Shown here: positions 8,165 through 15,645 of the stretch, in pieces
How positions within the stretch are numbered: the stretch's first letter is position 1
Layout of the letters: every line of letters starts with the position of its first letter
Origin: DASUGM01 sp036274055
GTDB lineage: Bacteria; Acidobacteriota; Vicinamibacteria; Vicinamibacterales; SCN-69-37
Direction of reading: 5' to 3'
DNA: 30,978 nt
Assembly: GCA_036274055.1 (NCBI GenBank)
Contig: DASUGM010000007.1
Span: 1 to 30,978, forward strand
Notes under the pieces: generated by a model
The model's input: only the letters and a program-made list of their open reading frames with translations
Told to the model about the DNA's origin: nothing
Database searches by the model: none
Program-made: the position numbers and the translations under genes

Positions 8165-8898
8165 ACGCCGGTTCGACTTCGCTCGGGGCTGATCTCGACG
8201 CCGAACAACTCTCGCGCCTCGGCTCGGTACTCGTCCTCGGTGGCGACGACATCGCGAAGACTGGCGAGCGCGAGTTCACGGAAGCGGCGACGGGCCGCGT
8301 GCAGATGGTTGGTCACCTGCGCGGTGGTCAGCCGCAAGTCGGCGGCGACCGTCGCGTAGGTGGCGTCGGCAGAGGGGTGCAGATCGTGGCGCGCGAAAAC
8401 GTCGAAGATCTGCGGCTTGCCCTCGCGCGTGAACGCGTCGCGCATCGCGTCGACGGTGCGCGCGAACAGCGCGCGGATCGTCTCGTCGTGAAAAAATCGG
8501 TCCGCGTCGTCGACGACGAGCGCGGGGTAAGCGGCCAGCTCGTGTTCGGCGCCGGGAAAGTCGAGCGACAGCAGCATCGCCTGGCCGCCGCGTTTGGTGG
8601 CGCGCTCGGCCTGGCGCGTGTTTTGAACGAACCGATCGAGACAGGTACGCAGGAAGGTCCGGAACTTGGCCTTGGCCGGATCGTACTTCTCGACGTATCC
8701 CTTCTCGAACGCGGTCGTGAAAAAGGCCTGCACGACGTCTTCGGCGGTTTCCGGCGACAGCCGCCAATGCAGACGCAGGTAGCGATAGCTCGGACGCCAG
8801 TAGGCGACCGTCAGATCGCCGAAGGCCGCACGGCGCAAGTCGGGATCACCTTCCTGAATCCTTTCGAGGACCGACCGCCGCGTCATCGGGAATCGCAT
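8161..8898 (-). CDS. ECF-like RNA polymerase sigma factor
   Basis: The 245-residue protein has a region 2-like block in its N-terminal half (WRPSYRYLRLHWRLSPETAEDVVQAFFTTAFEKGY, here read in parts) and a region 4-like helix-turn-helix near the C-terminus (YATVAADLRLTTAQVTNHLH followed by ARRRFRELA). It is somewhat longer than a standard ECF factor. Its stop overlaps the kinase start by four bases. Sigma factors paired with Ser/Thr kinases are known in Acidobacteriota and Planctomycetota, where phosphorylation is thought to control the sigma factor. I chose ATG 8898: TATTCT lies nine bases upstream and no Shine-Dalgarno sequence is present. ATG 8886 or 8922 are alternatives; longer forms run into the repeat at 8921-9102. 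Confidence 0.82.
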   Translation of the reverse strand: MRFPMTRRSVLERIQEGDPDLRRAAFGDLTVAYWRPSYRYLRLHWRLSPETAEDVVQAFFTTAFEKGYVEKYDPAKAKFRTFLRTCLDRFVQNTRQAERATKRGGQAMLLSLDFPGAEHELAAYPALVVDDADRFFHDETIRALFARTVDAMRDAFTREGKPQIFDVFARHDLHPSADATYATVAADLRLTTAQVTNHLHAARRRFRELALASLRDVVATEDEYRAEARELFGVEISPERSRTGV

Positions 8899-8920
8899 GA
8901 AGGCGAAAGAATACGCGACC

Positions 8921-9102
8921 ATGGGCGATGGGCGATCGGGTGATCGGGCGATGGCAGGGCATGGGCGATGGGCGATCGGGCGAAGGCTTCGATGAGCGCT
9001 TCGTGATCGGGCCGGATGAATACTCAGCGTCGCCTTCGCCCGATCGCCCTTCACCCGATGCTCTGCCAGGGCCCGATCACCCGATCGGCGATCGCCTATG
9101 GC
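8921..9102. repeat. Long inverted repeat, GGGCGATC family, copy 2
   Basis: The left arm (about 8921-8987) and right arm (about 9030-9102) repeat the words of the element at 3786-3967: ATGGGCGATGGGCGATCGGG, a GGCAGGGCAT block and GGGCGAAGG, then their reverse complements. The loop differs from copy 1. The right arm covers the stop of the VOC gene, and the left arm lies just upstream of the sigma-factor gene. Confidence 0.9.
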
Positions 9103-9461
9103 GTGGCCCCCGGGTCGAACTGGATGATGCCGAAAGGATTGTTTTCGGTATCAAGAAAGTAGGCGCACCAGCCGATGCCCGGGATGCCCATTTTCGGCAC
9201 CGTCTGGGTGCCGCCGGCGGCGAGCACTTGCTTCGTCGCGACGTCGCAGTCAGCGACCGCGATGACGTTCGTCGCCGACTGGCCGGGATGCTGGCGGGTC
9301 ATCATCCCGCCGTCGATGCCGGGACCGTCCGCGCCGGTCTTTATCATCCAGTACGGCATCGGCCCGTCCCACTTCTCGAACGTCCAGCCGAACGCTTTGT
9401 TGTAGAAGTTGATGCACCGCGTGGTGTCGTCGGCGGGCAGCTCGAAATGTACAGGTCTCAT
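9096..9461 (-). CDS. VOC-superfamily (glyoxalase/bleomycin-resistance fold) protein
   Basis: The 121-residue single VOC module starts RPVHFELPADDTTRCINFY and ends NPFGIIQFDPGATP, the usual beta-alpha-beta-beta-beta pairs of this fold. FNKAFGWTF-like text near residue 22, the middle VADCDVATKQVLAAGG and AYFLDTENNPFG match small uncharacterised VOC proteins often labelled glyoxalase-like. The substrate is unknown. A strong AGGAG at 9472-9468 lies six bases before the ATG but is paired in a hairpin (see regulatory entry). The stop codon is within the right arm of the GGGCGATC repeat. Confidence 0.9.
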   Translation of the reverse strand: MRPVHFELPADDTTRCINFYNKAFGWTFEKWDGPMPYWMIKTGADGPGIDGGMMTRQHPGQSATNVIAVADCDVATKQVLAAGGTQTVPKMGIPGIGWCAYFLDTENNPFGIIQFDPGATP

Positions 9462-9467
9462 CGGTGT

Positions 9468-9516
9468 CTCCTGAAAGGACCTGTTACAACTCGTGCAACA
9501 GGTCCTTTTTCAGGAG
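9468..9516 (-). promoter_or_regulatory. Hairpin sequestering the ribosome binding site of the VOC gene
   Basis: In the minus-strand transcript, AAAGGACCTGTT (9508-9497) pairs perfectly over 12 bases with AACAGGTCCTTT (9485-9474) across an 11-base loop. After a two-base bulge the stem continues: CTCCTG (9516-9511) pairs with CAGGAG (9473-9468), which contains the Shine-Dalgarno sequence. Ribosome access would require melting. It might instead be a processing site or plus-strand terminator, since a run of five T follows the stem on that strand. Confidence 0.6.
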
Positions 9517-9521
9517 GCAAG

Positions 9522-9640
9522 AGAGCACACATGAAGGATCCGGTGAAGGAGTCAAGGAGCATGAAGGTGATCTCGTGGTTGAAACCCACGATTTCCTTCA
9601 TGCTCCTTCACTCCTTCACAAGATCCTTCATGTGTGCTCT
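9522..9640. repeat. Long inverted repeat, GAAGGA family, copy 1
   Basis: The arms begin AGAGCACACATGAAGGATC (9522-9540) and end with its exact reverse complement (9622-9640). Between them AAGGAG-type words run inward to a short loop near 9579-9584. The element lies between the grpE stop and the VOC gene. The same 19-base ends occur in the copy at 24680-24796. Confidence 0.93.
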
Positions 9641-9653
9641 TTGAAATTCTCGT

Positions 9654-10211
9654 CTAATTGGCGACCGCAACCCTTGCCGCGCGCAGGACTTCGTCGCCGA
9701 TCATGTACCCCGGCGAGACGACGCCGCTGACATGGCCGGTGGGGGAGACGTCAGTAGCGGGCGTGGCGGCGACGGCTTCGTGCCTCGCCGGATCGAACGG
9801 TTCACCGAGCGGATCGATACGGGTGACGCCGAAGCCTTCGAGCGTCGAGAGAAACTGCTGCCGCACCATGGCGACGCCGTGAAGCACCGGATCGTCGGCG
9901 CGGTCCTTGACGGCATCGAGCGCGCGGTCGAGATTATCGAGCACGTCGAGGAACGAGACCAGCATCGATCGCCGGCCGCGTTCGACGTCCTTGGTCACTT
10001 CCTTGCGCAGCCGCGCGCGCGCCTGCTCGAACTCGTCGGCGGCGCCGCGGTATTTGGTCAGAATCTGCTGGAGCTCGGCGTCCTTCGTGGCGAGGCGCTG
10101 CTCGAGCTCTTCGATGTAGGTCGGTTTGAGCTTGGGCTCGTCGGCAGCGGCATCGGTCCCCGCGTCGGCCTTCGCCCACCATCGCCGGTCGGTCACCTTG
10201 AGATCAGACAT
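9654..10211 (-). CDS. grpE: GrpE nucleotide-exchange factor of DnaK
   Basis: GrpE releases ADP from the Hsp70 chaperone DnaK. The 185-residue protein has an N-terminal acidic, flexible part, a long coiled coil (about 32-85, YIEELEQRL to DVERGRRSMLVSFLDVLDNLDRAL) and the C-terminal beta wing with GVTRIDPLGEPFDPARHEAV and VSPGYMIGDEVLRAARVAV, the family signature. ATG 10211 lies eight bases inside the clpA 3' end, so its translation should be coupled to clpA. GrpE is usually beside dnaK or hrcA; here the partner is clpA and no dnaK is in view, so this may be one of several GrpE copies. The upstream in-frame extension is low-complexity repeat and was left out. Confidence 0.94.
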   Translation of the reverse strand: MSDLKVTDRRWWAKADAGTDAAADEPKLKPTYIEELEQRLATKDAELQQILTKYRGAADEFEQARARLRKEVTKDVERGRRSMLVSFLDVLDNLDRALDAVKDRADDPVLHGVAMVRQQFLSTLEGFGVTRIDPLGEPFDPARHEAVAATPATDVSPTGHVSGVVSPGYMIGDEVLRAARVAVAN

Positions 10212-12681
10212 CGCTGGTCTTGGGGCTTGCGTCCTGGGTCTTGGGTGCTTGGGGTTTGGGGTCCTGCAGCTGCGGTTCCCGCGCCGCGTATGAGAACGCC
10301 AGCTTGTCGCCATCGACGCCGATGGTCACGGTGCCGCCGTTTTCGAGCTTGCCGAACAGGATCTCGTCGGTCAGCGGATCGCGGACGTCCTTCTGGACGA
10401 CGCGCGCCAGCGGGCGCGCGCCGTAGATCGGGTCGTAGCCCTTTCTCGCCAGCCACGCCCGCGCTTCGGGCGACAGCGTGATCGCGACGTGACGCTCGGC
10501 AAGCTGCGCTTCGAGCTGCAGCACGAACTTCTCGACGATCGTCTCCATGACCTCCATCGAGAGGTTGCCGAAGGTGACGATGGCGTCGAGGCGGTTGCGG
10601 AACTCCGGGCTGAAGACGCGCTCGATCGCGGCCTTCGATTTCGTCGCCGCCGCCCGCCGCGTCGCATCGTCGCGGCTGACGTCGCTCGAGCCCTCCGAGA
10701 AGCCGATGTTTTTCGCGCTCATCTCGCGCGAGCCGGCGTTCGACGTCAGGATCAGGACGACGTTGCGGAAGTCGGCCTTACGGCCGCTGTTGTCGGTCAG
10801 CGTCGCGTGGTCCATCACCTGGAGCAGGATGTTGTAGATGTCGGGGTGCGCCTTTTCGATCTCGTCGAGCAGCACCACCGCGTACGGATGCGTGCGCACC
10901 GCGTCGACGAGCAGGCCGCCCTGCTCGAAGCCGACGTAGCCCGGCGGCGCGCCAATCAGCCGCGCCACCGCGTGCTTCTCCATGTACTCCGACATGTCGA
11001 AGCGGATGAACTCGTTGCCGAGCAGCATCGCCAGCTGTTTGGCGAGCTCGGTCTTGCCGACGCCGGTGGGACCGGTGAACAGAAACGCCCCCGCCGGCCG
11101 CTCGGGCATCCCGAGGCCGGCGCGCGATCGCTTGATCGACTGCGCGACGAGATGCACCGCTTCCTTCTGACCGAACACCACGCGCTCGAGCGACTCTTCG
11201 AGCGTCCGCAGCCGCTCGCGGTCGGACGATGACGCCTGACGGGCCGGGATCCTCGCCATTCTCGAGACGATCGCCTCGATGTCGGCGGCTTCGATCGTGG
11301 GCGGCTCGGCTTCGACCTGGGTCTTGGGACTTGGGTCTTGGGTCGTGGCCGCAGCCTGCTCTTGGGCCTTGGGCCTGGGGCCTTGGCCCTCTGCCGGAGC
11401 CTGCTGCGCCGAAGCCGGTCTTTGGCGAAGGCGAGTGACCGCCCCGGTTTCATCCAAGACATCGATCGCGCTGTCCGGCAGCTTGTAATCGCGCAGGTGC
11501 CGCGCCGCGAGTTTGGCGGCGGCTTCCAGCGCGGCGTCGGTGTACTTCACGCGATGGTGGGCTTCGTAGCGGGAGCGCAGGCCGGACAGGATCTTCACCG
11601 TCTCCTCGATCGACGGCTCGTCGATGACGATCTTCTGCAGCCGGCGCGCCAGCGCGCGGTCCTTCTCGATGTGCTTGTACTCCTCGAACGTCGTCGAGCC
11701 GATGACGCGGAGGTCGCCGGTGGTCAGGATCGGCTTGATCATCGTCGCCAGATCCATCGTGCCGCCGGTGGTGGCGCCGGCGCCGACGGTCGAGTGCATT
11801 TCGTCGATGAACAGGATCGCGCGCGGCCGTGACGCCAGGGCGCGAATCACCGCCTTGAAGCGCTCCTCGAAGTCGCCGCGGAAGCGCGTCCCGGCGAGCA
11901 GCGCGCTGGTGTCGAGGGAAAAGACTTCGGCGCCTTCGAGCATGTCGGGGACGTCGTCGCCGGCCAGGCGGGCGGCGAGGCCCTCGGCCATCGCGGTCTT
12001 GCCGACGCCGGCTTCGCCGACGAACACCGGGTTGTTCTTGCGCCGGCGCGCGAGCACTTCGATCGTGCGCTGCAGCTCGGCGCTGCGGCCGATCAGCGGA
12101 TCGAGCTTGCCCTGGAGCGCGCGCTCGGTGAGGTTGGCGCAGTAGGCCTTCAGCGGGTCGCGCGAGGTCGCCGAGCCTTCGTCGCCGGCGCCGGCGGCGG
12201 CGCCGCCGGCGGCTGTCGCGTCAGGCGCGAGCGGATCTTCGTCGATCGGCGTCTTCGACACGCCGTGGGCGATGAACTCCAGGATATCGAGCCGGGTCAC
12301 GCCCTGCGCTTCGAGCAGCTGGGCGGCGTGCGTCTTGGGCTGCTGCATGATCGCGGCGAGGATGTCGCCGGCCTGCGCTTCGGCTTTCTGGGCGCTCTGG
12401 ACGTGCAGAATTGCCGTCTGCAGCACGCGCTGAAACGCCGCGGTCTGTTCGGGCTGGCGCTCCTGGCCGCGGCGCATCGGCTCGAGCGACTGGTCGAGGT
12501 ACTGCGTCAGCTCCTTGCGCAGACGCGGCAGGTCGACGCCGCAGCCCTTCAGGATCCGCTCGCCCTCGTTGTCGTGCGCGAGCGCGTAGAGCAGATGCTC
12601 GAGCGTGAGATAGGGATGCCGGCGCGTCACCGCTTCGCGGTAGGCGAGCGTCAGGACGATTTCGAGGGATGCGGAGAACAC
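10204..12681 (-). CDS. clpA: ClpA-type AAA+ unfoldase of the Clp protease
   Basis: The 825-residue ATPase feeds unfolded substrates to ClpP. It has a Clp N domain (about 1-140, starting FSASLEIVLTLAYREA), a first ATPase module (Walker A GEAGVGKT 222-229, Walker B FIDEMH), a second module (GPTGVGKT 537-544, LLDEIEK) and the C-terminal D2-small domain. The IGF tripeptide at 659-661 is the expected ClpP-binding loop. It is longer than E. coli ClpA (about 758) mainly because of a Pro/Gln/Lys-rich linker at about 421-462, between the modules, and a similar tail at 801-823. Both are encoded by CCCAAGA-type repeats. It starts with GTG, with TATAAT upstream. The adaptor gene clpS is about 11 kb away; clpP is not in the window. 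Confidence 0.95.
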   Translation of the reverse strand: MFSASLEIVLTLAYREAVTRRHPYLTLEHLLYALAHDNEGERILKGCGVDLPRLRKELTQYLDQSLEPMRRGQERQPEQTAAFQRVLQTAILHVQSAQKAEAQAGDILAAIMQQPKTHAAQLLEAQGVTRLDILEFIAHGVSKTPIDEDPLAPDATAAGGAAAGAGDEGSATSRDPLKAYCANLTERALQGKLDPLIGRSAELQRTIEVLARRRKNNPVFVGEAGVGKTAMAEGLAARLAGDDVPDMLEGAEVFSLDTSALLAGTRFRGDFEERFKAVIRALASRPRAILFIDEMHSTVGAGATTGGTMDLATMIKPILTTGDLRVIGSTTFEEYKHIEKDRALARRLQKIVIDEPSIEETVKILSGLRSRYEAHHRVKYTDAALEAAAKLAARHLRDYKLPDSAIDVLDETGAVTRLRQRPASAQQAPAEGQGPRPKAQEQAAATTQDPSPKTQVEAEPPTIEAADIEAIVSRMARIPARQASSSDRERLRTLEESLERVVFGQKEAVHLVAQSIKRSRAGLGMPERPAGAFLFTGPTGVGKTELAKQLAMLLGNEFIRFDMSEYMEKHAVARLIGAPPGYVGFEQGGLLVDAVRTHPYAVVLLDEIEKAHPDIYNILLQVMDHATLTDNSGRKADFRNVVLILTSNAGSREMSAKNIGFSEGSSDVSRDDATRRAAATKSKAAIERVFSPEFRNRLDAIVTFGNLSMEVMETIVEKFVLQLEAQLAERHVAITLSPEARAWLARKGYDPIYGARPLARVVQKDVRDPLTDEILFGKLENGGTVTIGVDGDKLAFSYAAREPQLQDPKPQAPKTQDASPKTSDV
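10213..10262. repeat. CCCAAGA-type low-complexity repeat in the clpA 3' end
   Basis: The minus strand reads repeated CCCAAGACC, CCCAAGCACC and CCCCAAACC words. They encode the clpA tail QDPKPQAPKTQDASPKTS and directly precede the grpE start. The same words occur in the clpA linker at 11318-11395. Confidence 0.75.
11318..11395. repeat. CCCAAGA-type repeat inside the clpA inter-domain linker
   Basis: On the minus strand GACCCAA, GACCCAA, GTCCCAA, GACCCAG run head to tail with a 7-base period. A second block of GGCCCAAGGCCC words is adjacent. Translated, they give GPRPKAQEQ and TTQDPSPKTQ between the two ATPase modules. The open frame is kept. Confidence 0.8.
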
Positions 12682-12701
12682 AGCGGGCCGACCTTGGTTT
12701 G

Positions 12702-12707
12702 ATTATA
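12702..12707 (-). promoter_or_regulatory. Putative -10 box of clpA
   Basis: A perfect TATAAT is read on the minus strand, 20 bases before GTG 12681. A TTGACC (12725-12720) lies only 12 bases upstream, too close for a standard -35. AAGG between the box and the GTG may serve as ribosome binding site. Confidence 0.4.
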
Positions 12708-12727
12708 GAATGCCGCGCAGGTCAACG

Positions 12728-14137
12728 ATGCCCACAGGTTCCGCACCCCAGAGTTCGGAGCCGCGCACGCTCGTCAGTCATCCCGAACTCAAATCCCAGC
12801 AGTCCCTCCCCGTCTTCAAATCACTTGGCGAAGCGAAGAAGGGACCGATCGAGAAATTCCTCTCGATCTTCGCGGACGTCCGCGCCGGCGAAGGCCTCGG
12901 CGTGATTCTGCTCAGCGTCAATATCTTCCTGCTGCTGGCTGGCTACTCGCTGCTCAAGCCTGCGCGCGACGGACTCATCCTGACGGAGTTAGGTCCGCTC
13001 GAAAAGGCTTACGCATCAGTCGCTCAAGCGATGCTTCTGCTGTTCGTGGTCCCGGCCTATGGGTGGCTGGCGACGAAGATGCCGCGCGTGCGGTTGATTC
13101 TCACGACGACCGCCGTCGTGGTGGTCAACTTGTTCATGTTCAATCTCGCTGGCGTCAGCGGAATGCGGATTGGCCTCCCGTTCTACATCTGGATCGGGCT
13201 GGTCAACGTCTTCCTGGTCTCGCAGTTCTGGCAGTTCGCCAACGACCTCTACACTGAAGGCCAGGGCCGTCGGTTGTTTCCGATGATCGGCATCGGCGCG
13301 TCGCTGGGCGCGTGGGTCGGCGCGGCCGCGGTGCCGCAGCTCATCAAGCAGGCCGGTTTTTCGCCCTACACGCTCCTGATCGCTGGTGCCGTTGTCTTCG
13401 TGCTGGCTGTCCTGTTGACCGTTGCTGCGAATCGGCTGGTGACACGCCAGTCGGATCCGGAAGCAAAGCAGGCTGAGGCTTTGCCGCTCGGCAAAGCGGG
13501 AGGCTTCCAGATGGTGCTCAACGATCGCTACCTCTTCTGGATCGCCGTGCTCACCCTACTGTTGAACCTCGTCAACAGCACCGGCGGATTTCTGCTCGAC
13601 AAACTGGTCGTGGCTGATTCGATCGCGCGCTACGGCATCGGTCCCGAGACTGAAGCGGTTCGCAAGAGCTTCAACACGGTCTTCTACGGTTCGTTCAACG
13701 CGACCGTCAACCTCGTTGGTTTTCTCGTGCAGCTTTTCGTCACGTCGCGAGTGATGCGCTACATGGGCGTCCGGGGCGCCCTGTTCATCCTGCCGGTGCT
13801 GGCGCTGGTGAACTACTCGATCATCGCGGTGGCGCCCATCCTGGCCATCGTCCGCGTCGGCAAGATCCTCGAGAACAGCACCGACTACTCGATTCAAAAC
13901 ACCATCCGGCCGACACTGTTTCTGCCCACGACGCGTGAGGCAAAGTACAAGGCCAAGGCGGCGATCGATACGTTCTTTACTCGCTTTGGCGATTTCATTT
14001 TTGGCTTGCTCGTCTACGCCGGCGACAAACTCGCCATCGCGCTGTCCGCCTTTGCCTGGCTGAATGTGGCTTTCACGGTGCTGTGGCTGTTCGCCGCCGG
14101 CCGCGTGGCTCGCGAGCACAAGAAGCGCACGGTTTAA
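12728..14137 (+). CDS. NTT-type (ADP/ATP translocase-like) nucleotide carrier
   Basis: The roughly 469-residue protein has about 11-12 hydrophobic helices and resembles the Npt1/Npt2 nucleotide transporter family: ILLSVNIFLLLAGYSLLKPARDGLIL at the N-terminus (read in parts), FWQFANDLYTEGQGRRLFPMIG in the middle and ENSTDYSIQNTIRPTLFLPTTREAKYKAKAAID near the C-terminus are typical. Classical members exchange ATP for ADP in intracellular parasites and plastids; in free-living bacteria the cargo is mostly unknown. I prefer ATG 12728, preceded by AGGT at 12719-12722, over ATG 12710. Codon choice looks more relaxed than its neighbours (TTA, GCA, TCA, CAA occur), a weak hint of a different history. 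A second relative lies at 16006-18168. Confidence 0.85.
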   Translation: MPTGSAPQSSEPRTLVSHPELKSQQSLPVFKSLGEAKKGPIEKFLSIFADVRAGEGLGVILLSVNIFLLLAGYSLLKPARDGLILTELGPLEKAYASVAQAMLLLFVVPAYGWLATKMPRVRLILTTTAVVVVNLFMFNLAGVSGMRIGLPFYIWIGLVNVFLVSQFWQFANDLYTEGQGRRLFPMIGIGASLGAWVGAAAVPQLIKQAGFSPYTLLIAGAVVFVLAVLLTVAANRLVTRQSDPEAKQAEALPLGKAGGFQMVLNDRYLFWIAVLTLLLNLVNSTGGFLLDKLVVADSIARYGIGPETEAVRKSFNTVFYGSFNATVNLVGFLVQLFVTSRVMRYMGVRGALFILPVLALVNYSIIAVAPILAIVRVGKILENSTDYSIQNTIRPTLFLPTTREAKYKAKAAIDTFFTRFGDFIFGLLVYAGDKLAIALSAFAWLNVAFTVLWLFAAGRVAREHKKRTV

Positions 14138-14168
14138 GCTGATACCCGACGCCAGTATCGAGAAAACG

Positions 14169-14196
14169 GGACCGCCCCCGGTCCCTTTGGGGCGGA
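14169..14196 (+). other. Two mutually exclusive hairpins downstream of the NTT gene
   Basis: GGGACC (14169-14174) can pair with GGTCCC (14181-14186). Alternatively CCGCCCC (14173-14179) can pair with GGGGCGG (14190-14196). The two stems share bases and cannot form together. No U-tract follows. It may end the NTT transcript or switch readthrough to the DUF4136 gene. Confidence 0.5.
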
Positions 14197-14261
14197 AAGG
14201 CTAGAATCGTTCGACCGCGAGATTTCCTCGGGTCAGCGACCACGGCAGCGGGAGAGCAGCA

Positions 14262-14780
14262 ATGGCTACGCGTGAAATACGAACAGTACGGTTGGTTGTC
14301 GGGCTGATGGTGTGCCTCACCGCCGCGGCGGTGTCGGCGCAGACGCCGAACTACGGGGTCACCGTCGTCAGCGAGAAGAAGATGGATTTCACGACGTTGA
14401 AGACCTACGTCTGGACCAACGGGCAGCCCGCCGCGCTCCCGTCAGTGGACAAGCAGCTGGTCGCCGCGATCGAAAAGGAGCTGGCGAGTCTCGGCCTCAA
14501 GAAGCTGACGACCGGCAAGGCCGACGTTGATGTCGCCTACGGCGCCCTGCGCCGCACCGATGTCGACACCACGTCCAAGCCCGATGCCACCGGCGCGATG
14601 AAGCGCTATGAAGTCGGCAGCCTCTACGTGGTGATGTTCGAGCCCGGCACGCGGAACCCGATCCTCCGGCTGCGGCTCGACAAGCCGATCGAGATGGATC
14701 AGGCGAAGGCCGAGGCGACCATCAACGCCGCGGTCGCCGAGCTGTTCACGAAGTACCCGACCCGGCGGCCGAAGAAGTAA
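14262..14780 (+). CDS. DUF4136 domain secreted protein
   Basis: The 172-residue protein has an N-terminal signal segment ending VSAQTP near residue 28. The body shows the DUF4136 layout: FTTLKTYVWTNGQPA, an alpha-helical stretch VDKQLVAAIEKELASLGLKK, KADVDVAYGAL and the final helix AKAEATINAAVAELFTKYP. Members are envelope proteins or lipoproteins in Gram-negative bacteria with no proven activity; no lipobox cysteine is seen here, so it is probably soluble periplasmic. GGGAGA lies seven bases before the ATG. The barrel protein gene follows 39 bases later with its own strong AGGAG, and the two are probably cotranscribed. Confidence 0.85.
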   Translation: MATREIRTVRLVVGLMVCLTAAAVSAQTPNYGVTVVSEKKMDFTTLKTYVWTNGQPAALPSVDKQLVAAIEKELASLGLKKLTTGKADVDVAYGALRRTDVDTTSKPDATGAMKRYEVGSLYVVMFEPGTRNPILRLRLDKPIEMDQAKAEATINAAVAELFTKYPTRRPKK

Positions 14781-14819
14781 CCGGCCCTCTCGATCACGTC
14801 GGAAGAAAAGGAGCCATCG

Positions 14820-15593
14820 ATGCGTAAGCTATTCGTTTGTGGCGCGCTTGCCGCCGCACTTTCTTTTGTTGCCGCGCCCGTGGGCGCGCAGACCACCACC
14901 ACCAGCGTGAGCGCGCAGAGCGCCGCGCCCGAGAAGCGCTGGAGCGTTGATTTCGGCATCGGCTGGGACAACACCATCAGCGGCAACGTCAACTCTGGCG
15001 CGATCGGCGTCCTCAACGACCAGACCGTCGTCATTCTGAAAAACACCTACTCGGACGTCTACGGCACCGGGCTGAACATGCGCTTCGGCGGCGGCTACAT
15101 GCTCGACGACGTCTCGGAGCTGAAGCTGACGTTCACGTTCCAGTCGCTCGACGCCGACCTCACCCGTCTTGGCGACATCGGCGTCTCGAACCTGTACGGT
15201 CAGTACTCGGACTATCAGAGCCTGAGCATGGACGTCGGCTATCGCCGTTACCTGCCGTTCCAGTCCCATCCGGGGATCCGCGGCTACGGCGAAGCGCTGG
15301 CCGGCATCGCCTTCGTCGACAAGACGGACGTGATTCTGGTTGCCCCATCCTCGAACTTCATCAGGGATGCGACCGATTTCTACGACCAGACCGCGGCGTT
15401 CGCTCTCGGCGTCAACGCCGGCCTGCTGTTCGACGTCGACCCGAAGTGGAGCATCTTCACGCAGATCGGGCTGCGCTACGTCACCGGCCAGGGCGACGTC
15501 GATCAGTTCAACGACACCAGCCTGGACACCATCAACGACAAGAGCTCGCGCTGGGCGATGCCGTTCACCGCGGGAATACGGTTTCGGTTCTAA
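14820..15593 (+). CDS. Outer-membrane beta-barrel protein, unknown function
   Basis: The 257-residue protein has a signal peptide (cleavage near VGAQT, residue 24). Alternating polar/hydrophobic strands follow: WSVDFGIGWDN, YGTGLNMRFGGGYMLD, ELKLTFTFQSLDADL, SLSMDVGYRRYL, AALGVNAGLLFDV-like text and a C-terminal strand PFTAGIRFRF ending in Phe, the usual signal for the BAM machinery. By size it should form an 8- or 10-stranded barrel. I cannot name the family. AAAAGGAG is placed seven bases before ATG. A strong intrinsic terminator follows the stop at once. Confidence 0.82.
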   Translation: MRKLFVCGALAAALSFVAAPVGAQTTTTSVSAQSAAPEKRWSVDFGIGWDNTISGNVNSGAIGVLNDQTVVILKNTYSDVYGTGLNMRFGGGYMLDDVSELKLTFTFQSLDADLTRLGDIGVSNLYGQYSDYQSLSMDVGYRRYLPFQSHPGIRGYGEALAGIAFVDKTDVILVAPSSNFIRDATDFYDQTAAFALGVNAGLLFDVDPKWSIFTQIGLRYVTGQGDVDQFNDTSLDTINDKSSRWAMPFTAGIRFRF

Positions 15594-15602
15594 CTTTCTT
15601 GA

Positions 15603-15636
15603 GGGCGGCGGCGAAAAGCCGCCGCCCTTTTGTTTG
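15603..15636 (+). terminator. Rho-independent terminator of the barrel gene
   Basis: GGGCGGCGGC (15603-15612) pairs perfectly with GCCGCCGCCC (15618-15627) around a GAAAA loop, followed by TTTTGTTTG. It is ten bases after the stop. Confidence 0.93.
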
Positions 15637-15645
15637 TACGCGTCA

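Noticed and set aside
9531..9644. A 37-codon open frame across the GAAGGA hairpin
   Set aside because: Not annotated as a gene. The words lack stops in several frames, so open frames are expected; in the copy at 24680 the same-strand frame stops after seven codons.
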